NCBI GenBank assembly: GCA_020061585.1
Contig: JAGUXX010000321.1
Span: 1-37,947 of the forward strand
Source of the DNA: Betaproteobacteria bacterium
GTDB taxonomy: Bacteria; Pseudomonadota; Gammaproteobacteria; Burkholderiales; Thiobacillaceae
Length of the DNA stretch: 37,947 nt
Reading direction: 5' to 3'
In this document: positions 1-7,590 of the stretch, piece after piece
Layout of the letters: every line of letters starts with the position of its first letter
Numbering within the stretch: position 1 is the stretch's first letter
Notes under the pieces: generated by a model
Seen by the model: the letters and a program-made list of their open reading frames with translations, nothing else
Told to the model about the DNA's origin: nothing
Databases searched by the model: none
Made by a program: the position numbers and the translations under genes

Positions 1-1
1 C

Positions 2-649
2 AGCGCGCTGGAGTTCATGGATCGCCGCGCCATCGAGGCGATCCGCGAGTATGGCGCGGCCGACGGCTTGCCGCCCGGCACCCAGGCGGTGCTGATGGTC
101 GAGGCGGATGGCGTGGCGGCGGATGTGCCACGTCAGATACTGGCGCTGGAAGCGGCGCTGGCCGGAGCCGGCCTGCTGGAAATCCAGAGCGGCTTCACCG
201 CCGAGGCCATCGCCGCGCTGTGGGTGGCGCGCAAATCGTTGTCGCACGCGGTGAAGAAAATCGCGCCGTTGAAGATCAACGAGGATGTGGTGGTGCCGGT
301 GACGCGTCTGGCGAATCTGGTCAACGCCATCGATGCCCTGGCTAAACATCATCGCCTGCCCATCGTCAGCTTCGGCCATGCCGGCAACGGCAATCTGCAC
401 GTGAATCTGATGGTGCACGCCGACGACCCCGAGGAAATGGCCCGCGCCGGCGCCTGCCGCGACGCCTTGATCGAAGCCGTGCTGGGGCTCGGCGGCAGCC
501 TGTCCGGCGAACATGGCATCGGCAGCGAGAAGCGCCACTACGTCGGGCGCGAACTGGATGCCGCGACGCTGGCGATGATGCGTGACGTGAAGCGCTTGTT
601 CGACCCTCTGGGTTTGCTCAATCCCGGCAAGAAACTGCCTGACGCCTGA
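2..649 (+). CDS. FAD-linked oxidase, C-terminal part (GlcD/D-lactate dehydrogenase type), 5' partial
   Basis: The reading frame is open from the window edge, so the gene begins upstream; the first in-frame ATG at 17 is internal. The protein reads SALEFMDRRA at its visible start, a stretch typical of GlcD-type flavoproteins. It carries the conserved GEHGIG motif followed by a basic residue near the end and finishes with LFDPLGLLNPGKK, the usual end of the FAD-oxidase C-terminal domain. Family members oxidise 2-hydroxy acids such as glycolate or D-lactate and pass electrons to quinone or cytochrome. About 215 residues are visible, roughly half of a normal protein, and the FAD-binding N-terminal domain lies outside the window. 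The exact substrate cannot be told from this part. Confidence 0.9.
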   Translation, partial: SALEFMDRRAIEAIREYGAADGLPPGTQAVLMVEADGVAADVPRQILALEAALAGAGLLEIQSGFTAEAIAALWVARKSLSHAVKKIAPLKINEDVVVPVTRLANLVNAIDALAKHHRLPIVSFGHAGNGNLHVNLMVHADDPEEMARAGACRDALIEAVLGLGGSLSGEHGIGSEKRHYVGRELDAATLAMMRDVKRLFDPLGLLNPGKKLPDA

Positions 650-693
650 CGCCTTGGCGGTTTGTCAGGATAAATCTGTACTACGCGAAACGC

Positions 694-799
694 CGTCATC
701 CCGGCGCAAGCCGGGATCCAGATGTTGCCCGCCAATCAGGCTGTTAACGTTTGATTGGATGATCGCTCTGGATTCCGGCTTACAACCGCCGGAATGACG
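694..799. repeat. Paired inverted REP-like repeat
   Basis: A unit reading CGTCATCCCGGC...GCCGGGATCCAGA at 694-723 is followed about 50 bp later by its inverted counterpart CTGGATTCCGGC...GCCGGAATGACG ending at 799. Each unit is itself a small hairpin and the two face each other, as in the bacterial interspersed mosaic elements of many proteobacteria. It fills much of the 295-bp gap between the oxidase gene and the next gene. It could act as a transcription attenuator, but it has no T-tract. Confidence 0.7.
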
Positions 800-944
800 A
801 TGAATTAATGACTTGCCACCAGCGCAAATTCGCCTTGGCGGTTTGTTCGCGGCGCTTTACAAACGCCGGAAGTTTCCTGATAGTCCGTATGGGTATTACA
901 GAATATCCCCTATGACAATATGCAGACTATCGAGGAGACAACGC

Positions 945-1685
945 GTGAAATCTCTGAACAAGATCATTTTGTCGGTCGCCGCCATCGTATCGGTGTTGAT
1001 GGTTGTCGCGGTGTATTTCCTGTTTTCCGGGTTTGGCGAGCGGATGATGCAGAAGGCGGCGTTTTCGCAAGCATCCATTGTTTCCCGGCTGACTTTTTCG
1101 AATATGTTCCAGTTGATGAACCAGGGCTGGAAACGCGATCAGGTCGTCGCCTTCACCCACAGCGCGACGCAATCGCTGGCCGATTCGCCATTGCGCATCG
1201 AGTTCTATCGCGGCGAGTTGGTCGAGAAACAATATGGCAGCATCGCTCAGCCGGCGATGACGCCGACACTGGAAAAAGCGCTGCGCAGCGGCCGGCCGCA
1301 GGAAACCGCCACGCCCAGCGGCGGTCTTTATGTCTATCCCCTGCTGGCCGATCAACGTTGCCTGAGCTGTCACGAGAATGTCCAGCTCAAGCAGGTCATG
1401 GGCGCCATTACCGTCGAGGCGCGCTACGAGAAATTCATCGACGATACCCGCAAATTGCTGATGATCATTTTGATGATCTTGGCGCCGGCTCCATTCATCG
1501 CCGCCTGGCTGGTGACGATCTATCTCGATAACCGCATCAATCGTTTTGTGGACGGCATCGATGCCGCGCTGGAACGCTCGCGCGCTTCCGGGGAAAAGCT
1601 GGATTTCACCGCCGTGAAGCCGGCCTGGGGCGAGCTGGAGGAGATACTCGAGCGGATCAAGAAAGTTGCGGCGCACAAGAACTAG
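945..1685 (+). CDS. Membrane-anchored haem-binding protein, DUF3365/Tll0287-like
   Basis: The preferred start is GTG at 945, preceded by a good ribosome site (GAGGAG at 932-937). It gives a 246-residue protein that begins with a hydrophobic membrane segment (residues about 5-25); the longer open frame from 813 has no such support. The middle contains a single CLSCHE motif, a covalent c-type haem site, in the context typical of DUF3365/Tll0287-like periplasmic sensor domains. A second hydrophobic segment follows, then a charged cytoplasmic tail of about 60 residues. The layout (membrane-haem domain-membrane-short tail) resembles a redox or gas sensor without an attached output domain. No signalling partner is adjacent. 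The function is inferred from family only. Confidence 0.75.
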   Translation: MKSLNKIILSVAAIVSVLMVVAVYFLFSGFGERMMQKAAFSQASIVSRLTFSNMFQLMNQGWKRDQVVAFTHSATQSLADSPLRIEFYRGELVEKQYGSIAQPAMTPTLEKALRSGRPQETATPSGGLYVYPLLADQRCLSCHENVQLKQVMGAITVEARYEKFIDDTRKLLMIILMILAPAPFIAAWLVTIYLDNRINRFVDGIDAALERSRASGEKLDFTAVKPAWGELEEILERIKKVAAHKN

Positions 1686-1714
1686 TGTTGTGTTGCACGC
1701 AGGCCGGAAGCCCG

Positions 1715-2008
1715 ATGCCGCAAACTGATGCAGCGGATTCAAACCGCTGGTTTGTCTACATCTTGCGCTGCGCCGATGACACGCTGTACACCGGCATCAG
1801 CACCAATGTCGAACGCCGCCTGGACGAACACAATGCCGGCGCGCCGCTGGGCGCGCGGTATACCCGCGCGCGCCGGCCGGTGGTTTTGGTGTATCAGGAA
1901 AGCGTGAGCGGCCGCTCCGCCGCGCTACGGCGTGAACGCGAAATTAAAAGCCAGGGGCGCGCATGGAAAACCGCCTTGATCGCCGCCGGTGATGCAACCG
2001 CGAACTGA
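1715..2008 (+). CDS. GIY-YIG nuclease family protein (UPF0213/YhbQ-like)
   Basis: The ATG at 1715 is preferred over the GTG at 1685 because it has a purine-rich site (GGAAG) upstream and avoids overlap with the previous stop codon. The product is about 97 residues. It shows the compact GIY-YIG core: FVYILRC, then LYTGIS, followed by the conserved ERRLDEHN helix and a basic RERxIK region. Small single-domain members of this family are widespread, and their cellular role is not settled; DNA processing or repair has been suggested. It runs tail to tail with the transporter gene, only 27 bp from its end. Confidence 0.85.
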   Translation: MPQTDAADSNRWFVYILRCADDTLYTGISTNVERRLDEHNAGAPLGARYTRARRPVVLVYQESVSGRSAALRREREIKSQGRAWKTALIAAGDATAN

Positions 2009-2035
2009 ATGTCTGGCAGGGGAGTTGTTAGTTGT

Positions 2036-3349
2036 TCAGGAAAACGCCGTGAAAAACAACGCGAACACGATGCTGGCCACGCCGAGGCTGGCAAACATCA
2101 CCGGCAACCCCGCCTTTAGCCAGCGCGCCGGCGTGATGCGTGCTTCCGGCAGTTGCGCGCGTTCGGCTTCGGCGATGCAAATGACGTTGGCGGTGGCGCC
2201 GATGTGAGTGCCGTTGCCGCCGAGGCCGACCCCCAGCGCCAGCGCCCACCACAACGGCGTCACGTTGACGCCTTGCTGCTCCAGCGCCGCGACGATGGGA
2301 ATCATGGTGACGGTAAAGGGGATGTTGTCGATGATCGCGCTGAGTATTGCCGCAACCCACATCAGCAGCAAGGCGGTGGCGAGCAGGTGGCCGGGTTCGC
2401 TGGCAAAGTCGGCCAGATGCGCGCCGATCAGGTCGAGCAAGCCGGACGCCTCGACGCCGCCGACCAGCACGAACAACCCGGCGAAGAACAGCAGCACCGA
2501 CCATTCCACCTTGGTCATCAGGTGTTCCGGTTCGGGCCGAAGCAAGGCCAGCGCCACCGCCAGCCCGAGCAGGCTGACGAAGGCGGGATACCAATGCAAA
2601 GCGTGGTGCAGGAAAAACAGGACCACCACGCCGGCCAGCACGCCGACGATGCGCTTCAGCGCCGGCCAGTCCCGGATTGCCTTGTTCTCGTCCAGATCAA
2701 CCACGGCGGCCATGTCCACCGGCCGCAGTTCGTGCCGGAACAGGAACAGCATCAGGCCGATCGACACCAGCCAGACCGGCACAATGATCGGCCCCATGTG
2801 GACCAGAAAAGTGACGAAATCGATGCCAGCGGCGCTGCCGATCATGATGTTGGGCGGGTCGCCGACCAGGGTCGCGGCGCCGCCGATGTTCGACATCATG
2901 GCTTCCGAGATCAGAAAGGGCGCCGGATTGAGATTGAGCATGCGAGTGACCAGCACGGTCAGCGGCGCGAAGATGATCACCGTGGTGACGTTGTCGAGGA
3001 TCATGCTGAGCACGCTGACCGCCGCGCAAAGATAGATCAGCAGCAAGGTCGGGCTGCCCCGGGCCAGTTTGGCCAGACGGATGCCGAGATATTCGAAGGC
3101 GCCGGTGGGGCGCAACATGGCGACCAGCATCATCATCGCCATCAACAGCAACATGGTGTTGCCATCGATGGCGAGCAAAGCCGATTCTTGACTGTAGAAA
3201 CCCGCCCAGCCGCCGAGCATGACCATGACCACCGCGCCAAGCAGCGCGGCGTAGGCGCGGTGCATGACCTCGGTAAAGATCAGCACATAGGCGATCAACA
3301 AAATGGCCAGCGCCAAGGCCATGTCGATATTGAATTCAGGATAGGTCAT
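2036..3349 (-). CDS. ArsB/NhaD-type ion transporter (IT superfamily)
   Basis: This 437-residue polytopic membrane protein has about 11-12 hydrophobic segments. The hallmark half-repeats are visible: DNVTTVIIFAPLTV, then ISEAMMSNIGG followed by a GDPPNIMIGS loop, and in the second half DNIPFTVTMIPIV with GGNGTHIGATANV. These belong to the ArsB/NhaD/SLC13-like ion transporter superfamily, whose members exchange Na+ or H+ or export arsenite. The substrate cannot be decided here; no arsenic genes are adjacent. Its ATG overlaps the TGA of the upstream CBS-protein gene (ATGA), so the two are probably translationally coupled, and the CBS protein may regulate the transporter. Confidence 0.85.
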   Translation of the reverse strand: MTYPEFNIDMALALAILLIAYVLIFTEVMHRAYAALLGAVVMVMLGGWAGFYSQESALLAIDGNTMLLLMAMMMLVAMLRPTGAFEYLGIRLAKLARGSPTLLLIYLCAAVSVLSMILDNVTTVIIFAPLTVLVTRMLNLNPAPFLISEAMMSNIGGAATLVGDPPNIMIGSAAGIDFVTFLVHMGPIIVPVWLVSIGLMLFLFRHELRPVDMAAVVDLDENKAIRDWPALKRIVGVLAGVVVLFFLHHALHWYPAFVSLLGLAVALALLRPEPEHLMTKVEWSVLLFFAGLFVLVGGVEASGLLDLIGAHLADFASEPGHLLATALLLMWVAAILSAIIDNIPFTVTMIPIVAALEQQGVNVTPLWWALALGVGLGGNGTHIGATANVICIAEAERAQLPEARITPARWLKAGLPVMFASLGVASIVFALFFTAFS

Positions 3350-3801
3350 TGATCCGCCGACAGTTTCAGCATCTCGGCGGCGAGGCTCATGATGCTGACC
3401 GCGCCGAAGAAATTGTTGCCGTCGATGATGAACAGGTAAGTGGTGTGGTGCTGCTCCATGATGGCCAGGGCCTTGCTGATCGGGGCGCTGGAATTGACCT
3501 GGGGCAGGGTGGGCAGGATGAAGTCGTCGATGGTTTGCGTGAGAACTTGCCGGCTATGCATTTCGGGCAAGCGCAGGTGGTCCATGTTGTCGCCCAGGAT
3601 GTGCGAATGCCGGGTCAGGTAATCCGGCAGGCAGGTCATCTTCAGGATGTGCCGGATCGACGCCTTGCCGCTGATGCGGCCGCTGGCGTCGCGGAACGGC
3701 AGGCCGGGCATCTGGCTGCGGATGCACTCGTAAAACAGATCCGCCACCAACATGCCGGGCGTGGCCAGTGCGGTCGGAACAGCGATGTCGCGCAGTATCA
3801 T
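3346..3801 (-). CDS. CBS-domain protein
   Basis: The product has two CBS-like halves: the first starts ILRDIAVPTALATPGMLVADL and the second includes HHTTYLFIIDG...GAVSIMSL. CBS pairs bind adenosyl ligands and tune the activity of attached or partner transporters and enzymes. The ATG at 3801 places the start exactly where the first CBS domain begins. A TTG start at 3858 would add 19 residues rich in Pro, Arg and Ala and cannot be excluded, and neither start has a strong ribosome site. The stop codon overlaps the start of the ArsB/NhaD transporter gene by an ATGA junction, so the likely role is regulation of that transporter. Confidence 0.75.
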   Translation of the reverse strand: MILRDIAVPTALATPGMLVADLFYECIRSQMPGLPFRDASGRISGKASIRHILKMTCLPDYLTRHSHILGDNMDHLRLPEMHSRQVLTQTIDDFILPTLPQVNSSAPISKALAIMEQHHTTYLFIIDGNNFFGAVSIMSLAAEMLKLSADQ

Positions 3802-3914
3802 GGTGATTGGTCCGGTAGGCAGGGCGCGCGGTGCGCGCGGTGCTGTAATTTCGCTCAAATTCCGCCGTTATGCACTACCTCGCAATACAACCGCCAGGGC
3901 AAATTTGCTCTCAA

Positions 3915-3970
3915 GTAGGGTGCGCCATGCGCACCGATCCGCCTTCGATGCTGCGCGCGGCGCACCCTAC
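3915..3970. repeat. Dispersed palindromic repeat, copy 1 (GTAGGGTGCGC family)
   Basis: A 56-bp element begins GTAGGGTGCGCC and ends GGCGCACCCTAC, so its ends are inverted repeats, with a short AT-richer centre. Related copies lie at 8740-8795 and 12599-12650. It occupies part of the 281-bp gap between the CBS gene and the CRISPR array. Apart from it, the rest of that gap shows no gene or other recognisable signal. Confidence 0.75.
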
Positions 3971-4082
3971 GATGAGCGTCGGTGTGCTCGGAACGCGGTC
4001 AACAGAAGATCCTTAGACTGTTCCTGCCGCTGCCGAACAACAGACAAATATCAAGCCGATCTTGAGCCAGCTTGTTTGGCTG

Positions 4083-6377
4083 GTGACCGTACTCACCTAT
4101 TCAGGGCTTTGATACAAACAAGCGATCAAAAGCACTCGACCGGTACGCTTGGTCTTAATCCCTTCTTATTCAGGGCTTTGATACAAACTCAACGTGCTGA
4201 CTACGCTGGCGATTGTCGTCGGTCTTAATCCCTTCTTATTCAGGGCTTTGATACAAACCTACAAAGTGTTTGAAAAGAAGTGCAAATCTGTCGTGTCTTA
4301 ATCCCTTCTTATTCAGGGCTTTGATACAAACAACGCGCTGGCCGCTTGAACCAGGAGCCCACCATGTCTTAATCCCTTCTTATTCAGGGCTTTGATACAA
4401 ACAGAGTCGCCGCCCATAAATGCGAGGTGGCGTGAGTCTTAATCCCTTCTTATTCAGGGCTTTGATACAAACACAAACGGCGCTGTTCGCTGCGAGCAAT
4501 TGAACCCGTCTTAATCCCTTCTTATTCAGGGCTTTGATACAAACGTGTTGTATCTTGGTGTCATCCGGCGCAGATACGTCTTAATCCCTTCTTATTCAGG
4601 GCTTTGATACAAACTGTCCGGCGCGTACCTGTCCGGCGCGAACCTGTGTCTTAATCCCTTCTTATTCAGGGCTTTGATACAAACACCTGTCCGGCGCGAA
4701 CCTGTCCGGCGCGAACCTGTCTTAATCCCTTCTTATTCAGGGCTTTGATACAAACCGCCGCAATGGGCGATGTCGGCTCGCTGTCCGGCGTCTTAATCCC
4801 TTCTTATTCAGGGCTTTGATACAAACATGAAGGCGGTTTCTATTTCTACTCCGACCTGGAGTCTTAATCCCTTCTTATTCAGGGCTTTGATACAAACATC
4901 CGCCGGCATCGCAATGTCGAAGCGCAATTCGTCTTAATCCCTTCTTATTCAGGGCTTTGATACAAACGGAAAATCCCCGGCGCATTTGACGAAATCGAGT
5001 GTCTTAATCCCTTCTTATTCAGGGCTTTGATACAAACTCAGGGTTGTTTGGCATGAAAACACCTGATCAAGGTCTTAATCCCTTCTTATTCAGGGCTTTG
5101 ATACAAACCCCGCGCATCATCGATCTACCGCCATCTGATGAGTCTTAATCCCTTCTTATTCAGGGCTTTGATACAAACAGTTAGGTTCGCGCGCCTTCTC
5201 AATCCGCTCGCAAGTCTTAATCCCTTCTTATTCAGGGCTTTGATACAAACACAAAGCTGGACGAAATCACCCAACGCTACACGTCTTAATCCCTTCTTAT
5301 TCAGGGCTTTGATACAAACAGTCGCCTTCATCCAAGCCTTCAACGCCCTGGAGTCTTAATCCCTTCTTATTCAGGGCTTTGATACAAACCGACGCACTGC
5401 TTGGTGGAAGCTGGAACTTGAAGGTCTTAATCCCTTCTTATTCAGGGCTTTGATACAAACGAGCCATCATGATCGACGTAGCCACAGCATCTCTGGGTCT
5501 TAATCCCTTCTTATTCAGGGCTTTGATACAAACTAGAGCGCGGTGTAATGACGCTCGTTGGCATACTGGTCTTAATCCCTTCTTATTCAGGGCTTTGATA
5601 CAAACGCCCAACTGTTTATATCCATAGCCACCAAACGTCTTAATCCCTTCTTATTCAGGGCTTTGATACAAACTCAGCATCCCGTAAGCCCGCAGTGGGC
5701 GCAGGAGTCTTAATCCCTTCTTATTCAGGGCTTTGATACAAACTCAGGACGCCGTTATTAAGCTTTCGCTGGATGCTGTCTTAATCCCTTCTTATTCAGG
5801 GCTTTGATACAAACGTATGGCGCTGGATGGGTGCGCTTTAATCATGAGGTCTTAATCCCTTCTTATTCAGGGCTTTGATACAAACCCCGTTGATCCGCAG
5901 AAAGTCACCCTTCGTTTGTCTTAATCCCTTCTTATTCAGGGCTTTGATACAAACTCTGCTCCCTTTTAAGTCTGCTCGGACTGGAAGGTCTTAATCCCTT
6001 CTTATTCAGGGCTTTGATACAAACCTGGAAGAAATGCAAAGCAAAGCACTAGCTTGGTGTCTTAATCCCTTCTTATTCAGGGCTTTGATACAAACGCCTA
6101 GCCTAGCTTAGCCTAACCCCTTGACCTAGTCTTAATCCCTTCTTATTCAGGGCTTTGATACAAACAACAGCTACCTCCTGTCTTTGGCGATAGCATCCTG
6201 TCTTAATCCCTTCTTATTCAGGGCTTTGATACAAACAATGAGCAAGTCTTGTTGGGCGCCCTGTTCGCGTCTTAATCCCTTCTTATTCAGGGCTTTGATA
6301 CAAACTCTCAACGCTACTAAAACTAAAACTAAAACTAAAAGTCTTAATCCCTTCTTATTCAGGGCTTTGATACAAAC
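4083..6377 (-). CRISPR. CRISPR array, 33 repeats of 37 bp and 32 spacers
   Basis: The 37-bp repeat (plus strand) starts GTCTTAATCCCTTC and ends GGGCTTTGATACAAAC. There are 32 identical copies, the leftmost starting at 4152 and the rightmost at 6341, plus one degenerate copy at 4083-4119 whose first half has decayed. Spacers are 31-36 bp, mostly 33-34. The array is assigned to the minus strand for three reasons: the decayed terminal repeat is at the left, the cas genes on the right point toward the array, and on the minus strand the repeat ends GGGATTAAGAC, which gives an 8-nt ATTAAGAC handle similar to ATTGAAAC/ATTGCGAC handles of type III crRNAs. A CCCT/AGGG pair forms a small stem within the repeat. 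The youngest spacers are therefore at the right end. Confidence 0.98.
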
Positions 6378-6436
6378 CGCTTGCTGCAATTTTCATCGAA
6401 AAATCATGAGGTTGGAAGTGGGTTTGACGCGTTTCC
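6378..6436 (-). promoter_or_regulatory. Putative CRISPR leader
   Basis: Only 59 bp separate the leader-side repeat from the stop codon of cas2b. This stretch is AT-richer than its surroundings, including an ATGATTTTTCGATGAAAA run on the minus strand, as leaders often are. The array promoter may lie here, extend into the 3' end of cas2b, or be absent, with the array transcribed together with the adaptation genes. No clear -35/-10 pair is visible. Confidence 0.5.
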
Positions 6437-6790
6437 TCATTCATTCCGAGCGGCCTCCTGGTCTTCGTTGTTGCACGCGAGTCGCCCGCTGTTGCGGTTT
6501 TGCTTGTCACTGAGAATTTGCAAACCTTCGGGCAGGGTGCGGCGTCCGTAATGATATATCTCCAGGTTGTTCGGCATTGGGTAGAAGCGTACATCGTCGG
6601 TTTTCGGATTGATTTCCTGGGCGATCACGTCGCGGATGCGGCGTATGCCGGGTTCGTTCTCTTCCGCCGCGAACACGGAATACTGTACCGGGACGGCTAC
6701 CGTCTTGAGGTAGCGATGCACGCGCGCCAGCCGTTTCGGGCTGGTGATGTCGTAGGCGATCAGCCAGGTGCGGATGTCGTTCAGCGCCAT
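6437..6790 (-). CDS. cas2: Cas2 (copy b, array-proximal)
   Basis: This 117-residue protein has the Cas2 ferredoxin-like pattern. A first beta strand WLIAYDI is followed by a basic KRLARVHRYLK helix, then VPVQYSVFAAE, the usual second strand, and DDVRFYPMP. Cas2 dimers bridge Cas1 dimers in the spacer-integration complex. The last 20 or so residues (NRNSGRLACNNEDQEAARNE) form a polar tail beyond the normal core. The ATG overlaps the end of cas1b by 10 bp, so the two are translationally coupled. It is the last gene before the array. A second, quite different Cas2 is encoded at 8825-9106. Confidence 0.93.
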   Translation of the reverse strand: MALNDIRTWLIAYDITSPKRLARVHRYLKTVAVPVQYSVFAAEENEPGIRRIRDVIAQEINPKTDDVRFYPMPNNLEIYHYGRRTLPEGLQILSDKQNRNSGRLACNNEDQEAARNE

Positions 6791-7590
6791 GCTTCGAGTT
6801 GCGCTCTGAAATGTCGGTGCAGGCTGCCGAGCAGGCGCGGCAGTTGCGTGATCATCTGTTGCGAGTAGCTGTGCAGGATGCGCAGCAACGTTGCATTGTC
6901 GCCATGCAGGCTGCTGCCCATGCCGTACATTTCCAGGTGCAGCGCCAGTTGCAGCAGTTGGCTGAGGTCGCGCGCCAGTTCCAGCACGCTGCCGTTGTCG
7001 CCCCAGTAGCGGGGTTTGAGACCGCCGCGTTGCAGGGTTTGCAGGGTGTAGGCGGTGATTGCGCCGGCTTGTACGCTTTCGTGCGGGTAGCTGACGGCTT
7101 CGGTTTCCGGCTGGTAGACGTGTCGGCGCACCAGTTCGCGGTATTCGTGGTGCTGCGTGGTTTGGCCGGCGGTTTGTCGGGCGTGCAGCCAGTCATGCAG
7201 CAGTTGCATGCGCTGCGCGCGCAGCCAGGGGCTGTAGTGCATCGACCAGTCGGCGCGGTCGAGCATTTCTTCAATGACGTCATCCAGGCGTGAGGGTTTG
7301 CTTTGGGCGGGCAGCAGATAGCCGGTGGGTTCGCCGGCGGAATCCAGAAACACGATGGGCAGGCCGTGCTGTTGGCAGAGTTGCAGGGCATTGGCCTGCC
7401 ATTCCACGCGCGGGCCGACAATGATCCGGGCGATGCGGACCAGGGGGTAGCGCAACGGCGCGGTGTCGGCGATACGGACCCGCAGCGCCGGGCCATCGGC
7501 GTCCACGCGGGTGGATTTTTTGCCGTACAGGTAGAGCGGCAGGGGCGCGCGGGTTTCGACATGCGCGGCGCGGGTCTGGGTTGCGGTCAT
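6781..7590 (-). CDS. Divergent Cas1-like protein (Cas1b), catalytic signature not seen
   Basis: The 269-residue product resembles Cas1 in outline. An N-terminal beta-rich part includes LYGKKSTRV and the strand-turn GLPIVFLDSAGEPTG (residues 76-90), like the Cas1 self-association domain. A helical C-terminal part has AYTLQTLQRGGLKPRYWGDN at 180-199, which lines up with the canonical Cas1 stretch ending GLDPxxGFxH. The usual GIEG glutamate cannot be found, and the metal-binding histidine position appears to be Trp, Gly or Asp; a possible ARDL aspartate remains at about 208. It may be a non-catalytic Cas1 partner or a diverged integrase. The ATG at 7590 overlaps the cas1a stop codon (ATGA), and it is coupled to cas2b downstream. 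The upstream in-frame extension from 7668 is just cas1a in another frame. Confidence 0.75.
   Translation of the reverse strand: MTATQTRAAHVETRAPLPLYLYGKKSTRVDADGPALRVRIADTAPLRYPLVRIARIIVGPRVEWQANALQLCQQHGLPIVFLDSAGEPTGYLLPAQSKPSRLDDVIEEMLDRADWSMHYSPWLRAQRMQLLHDWLHARQTAGQTTQHHEYRELVRRHVYQPETEAVSYPHESVQAGAITAYTLQTLQRGGLKPRYWGDNGSVLELARDLSQLLQLALHLEMYGMGSSLHGDNATLLRILHSYSQQMITQLPRLLGSLHRHFRAQLEAWR

Noticed and set aside
2153-3352. Long plus-strand frame of about 400 codons opposite the ArsB/NhaD gene
   Set aside because: Composition is rich in His, Gln, Asp and Arg with no domain; it is the mirror of a well-supported transporter gene. Similar antisense frames occur opposite other genes.
3990-4120. 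Leader on the left of the array with plus-strand transcription (repeat ends ATACAAAC)
   Set aside because: The left-end repeat is the decayed one and the minus-strand handle ATTAAGAC fits type III better. Small-RNA data would settle it.
5125-6513. Open frames within the CRISPR array on both strands with repeated LNPFLFRALIQT or VCIKALNKKGLR peptides
   Set aside because: They are translations of the 37-bp repeat where spacer lengths happen to keep the frame; no real protein.
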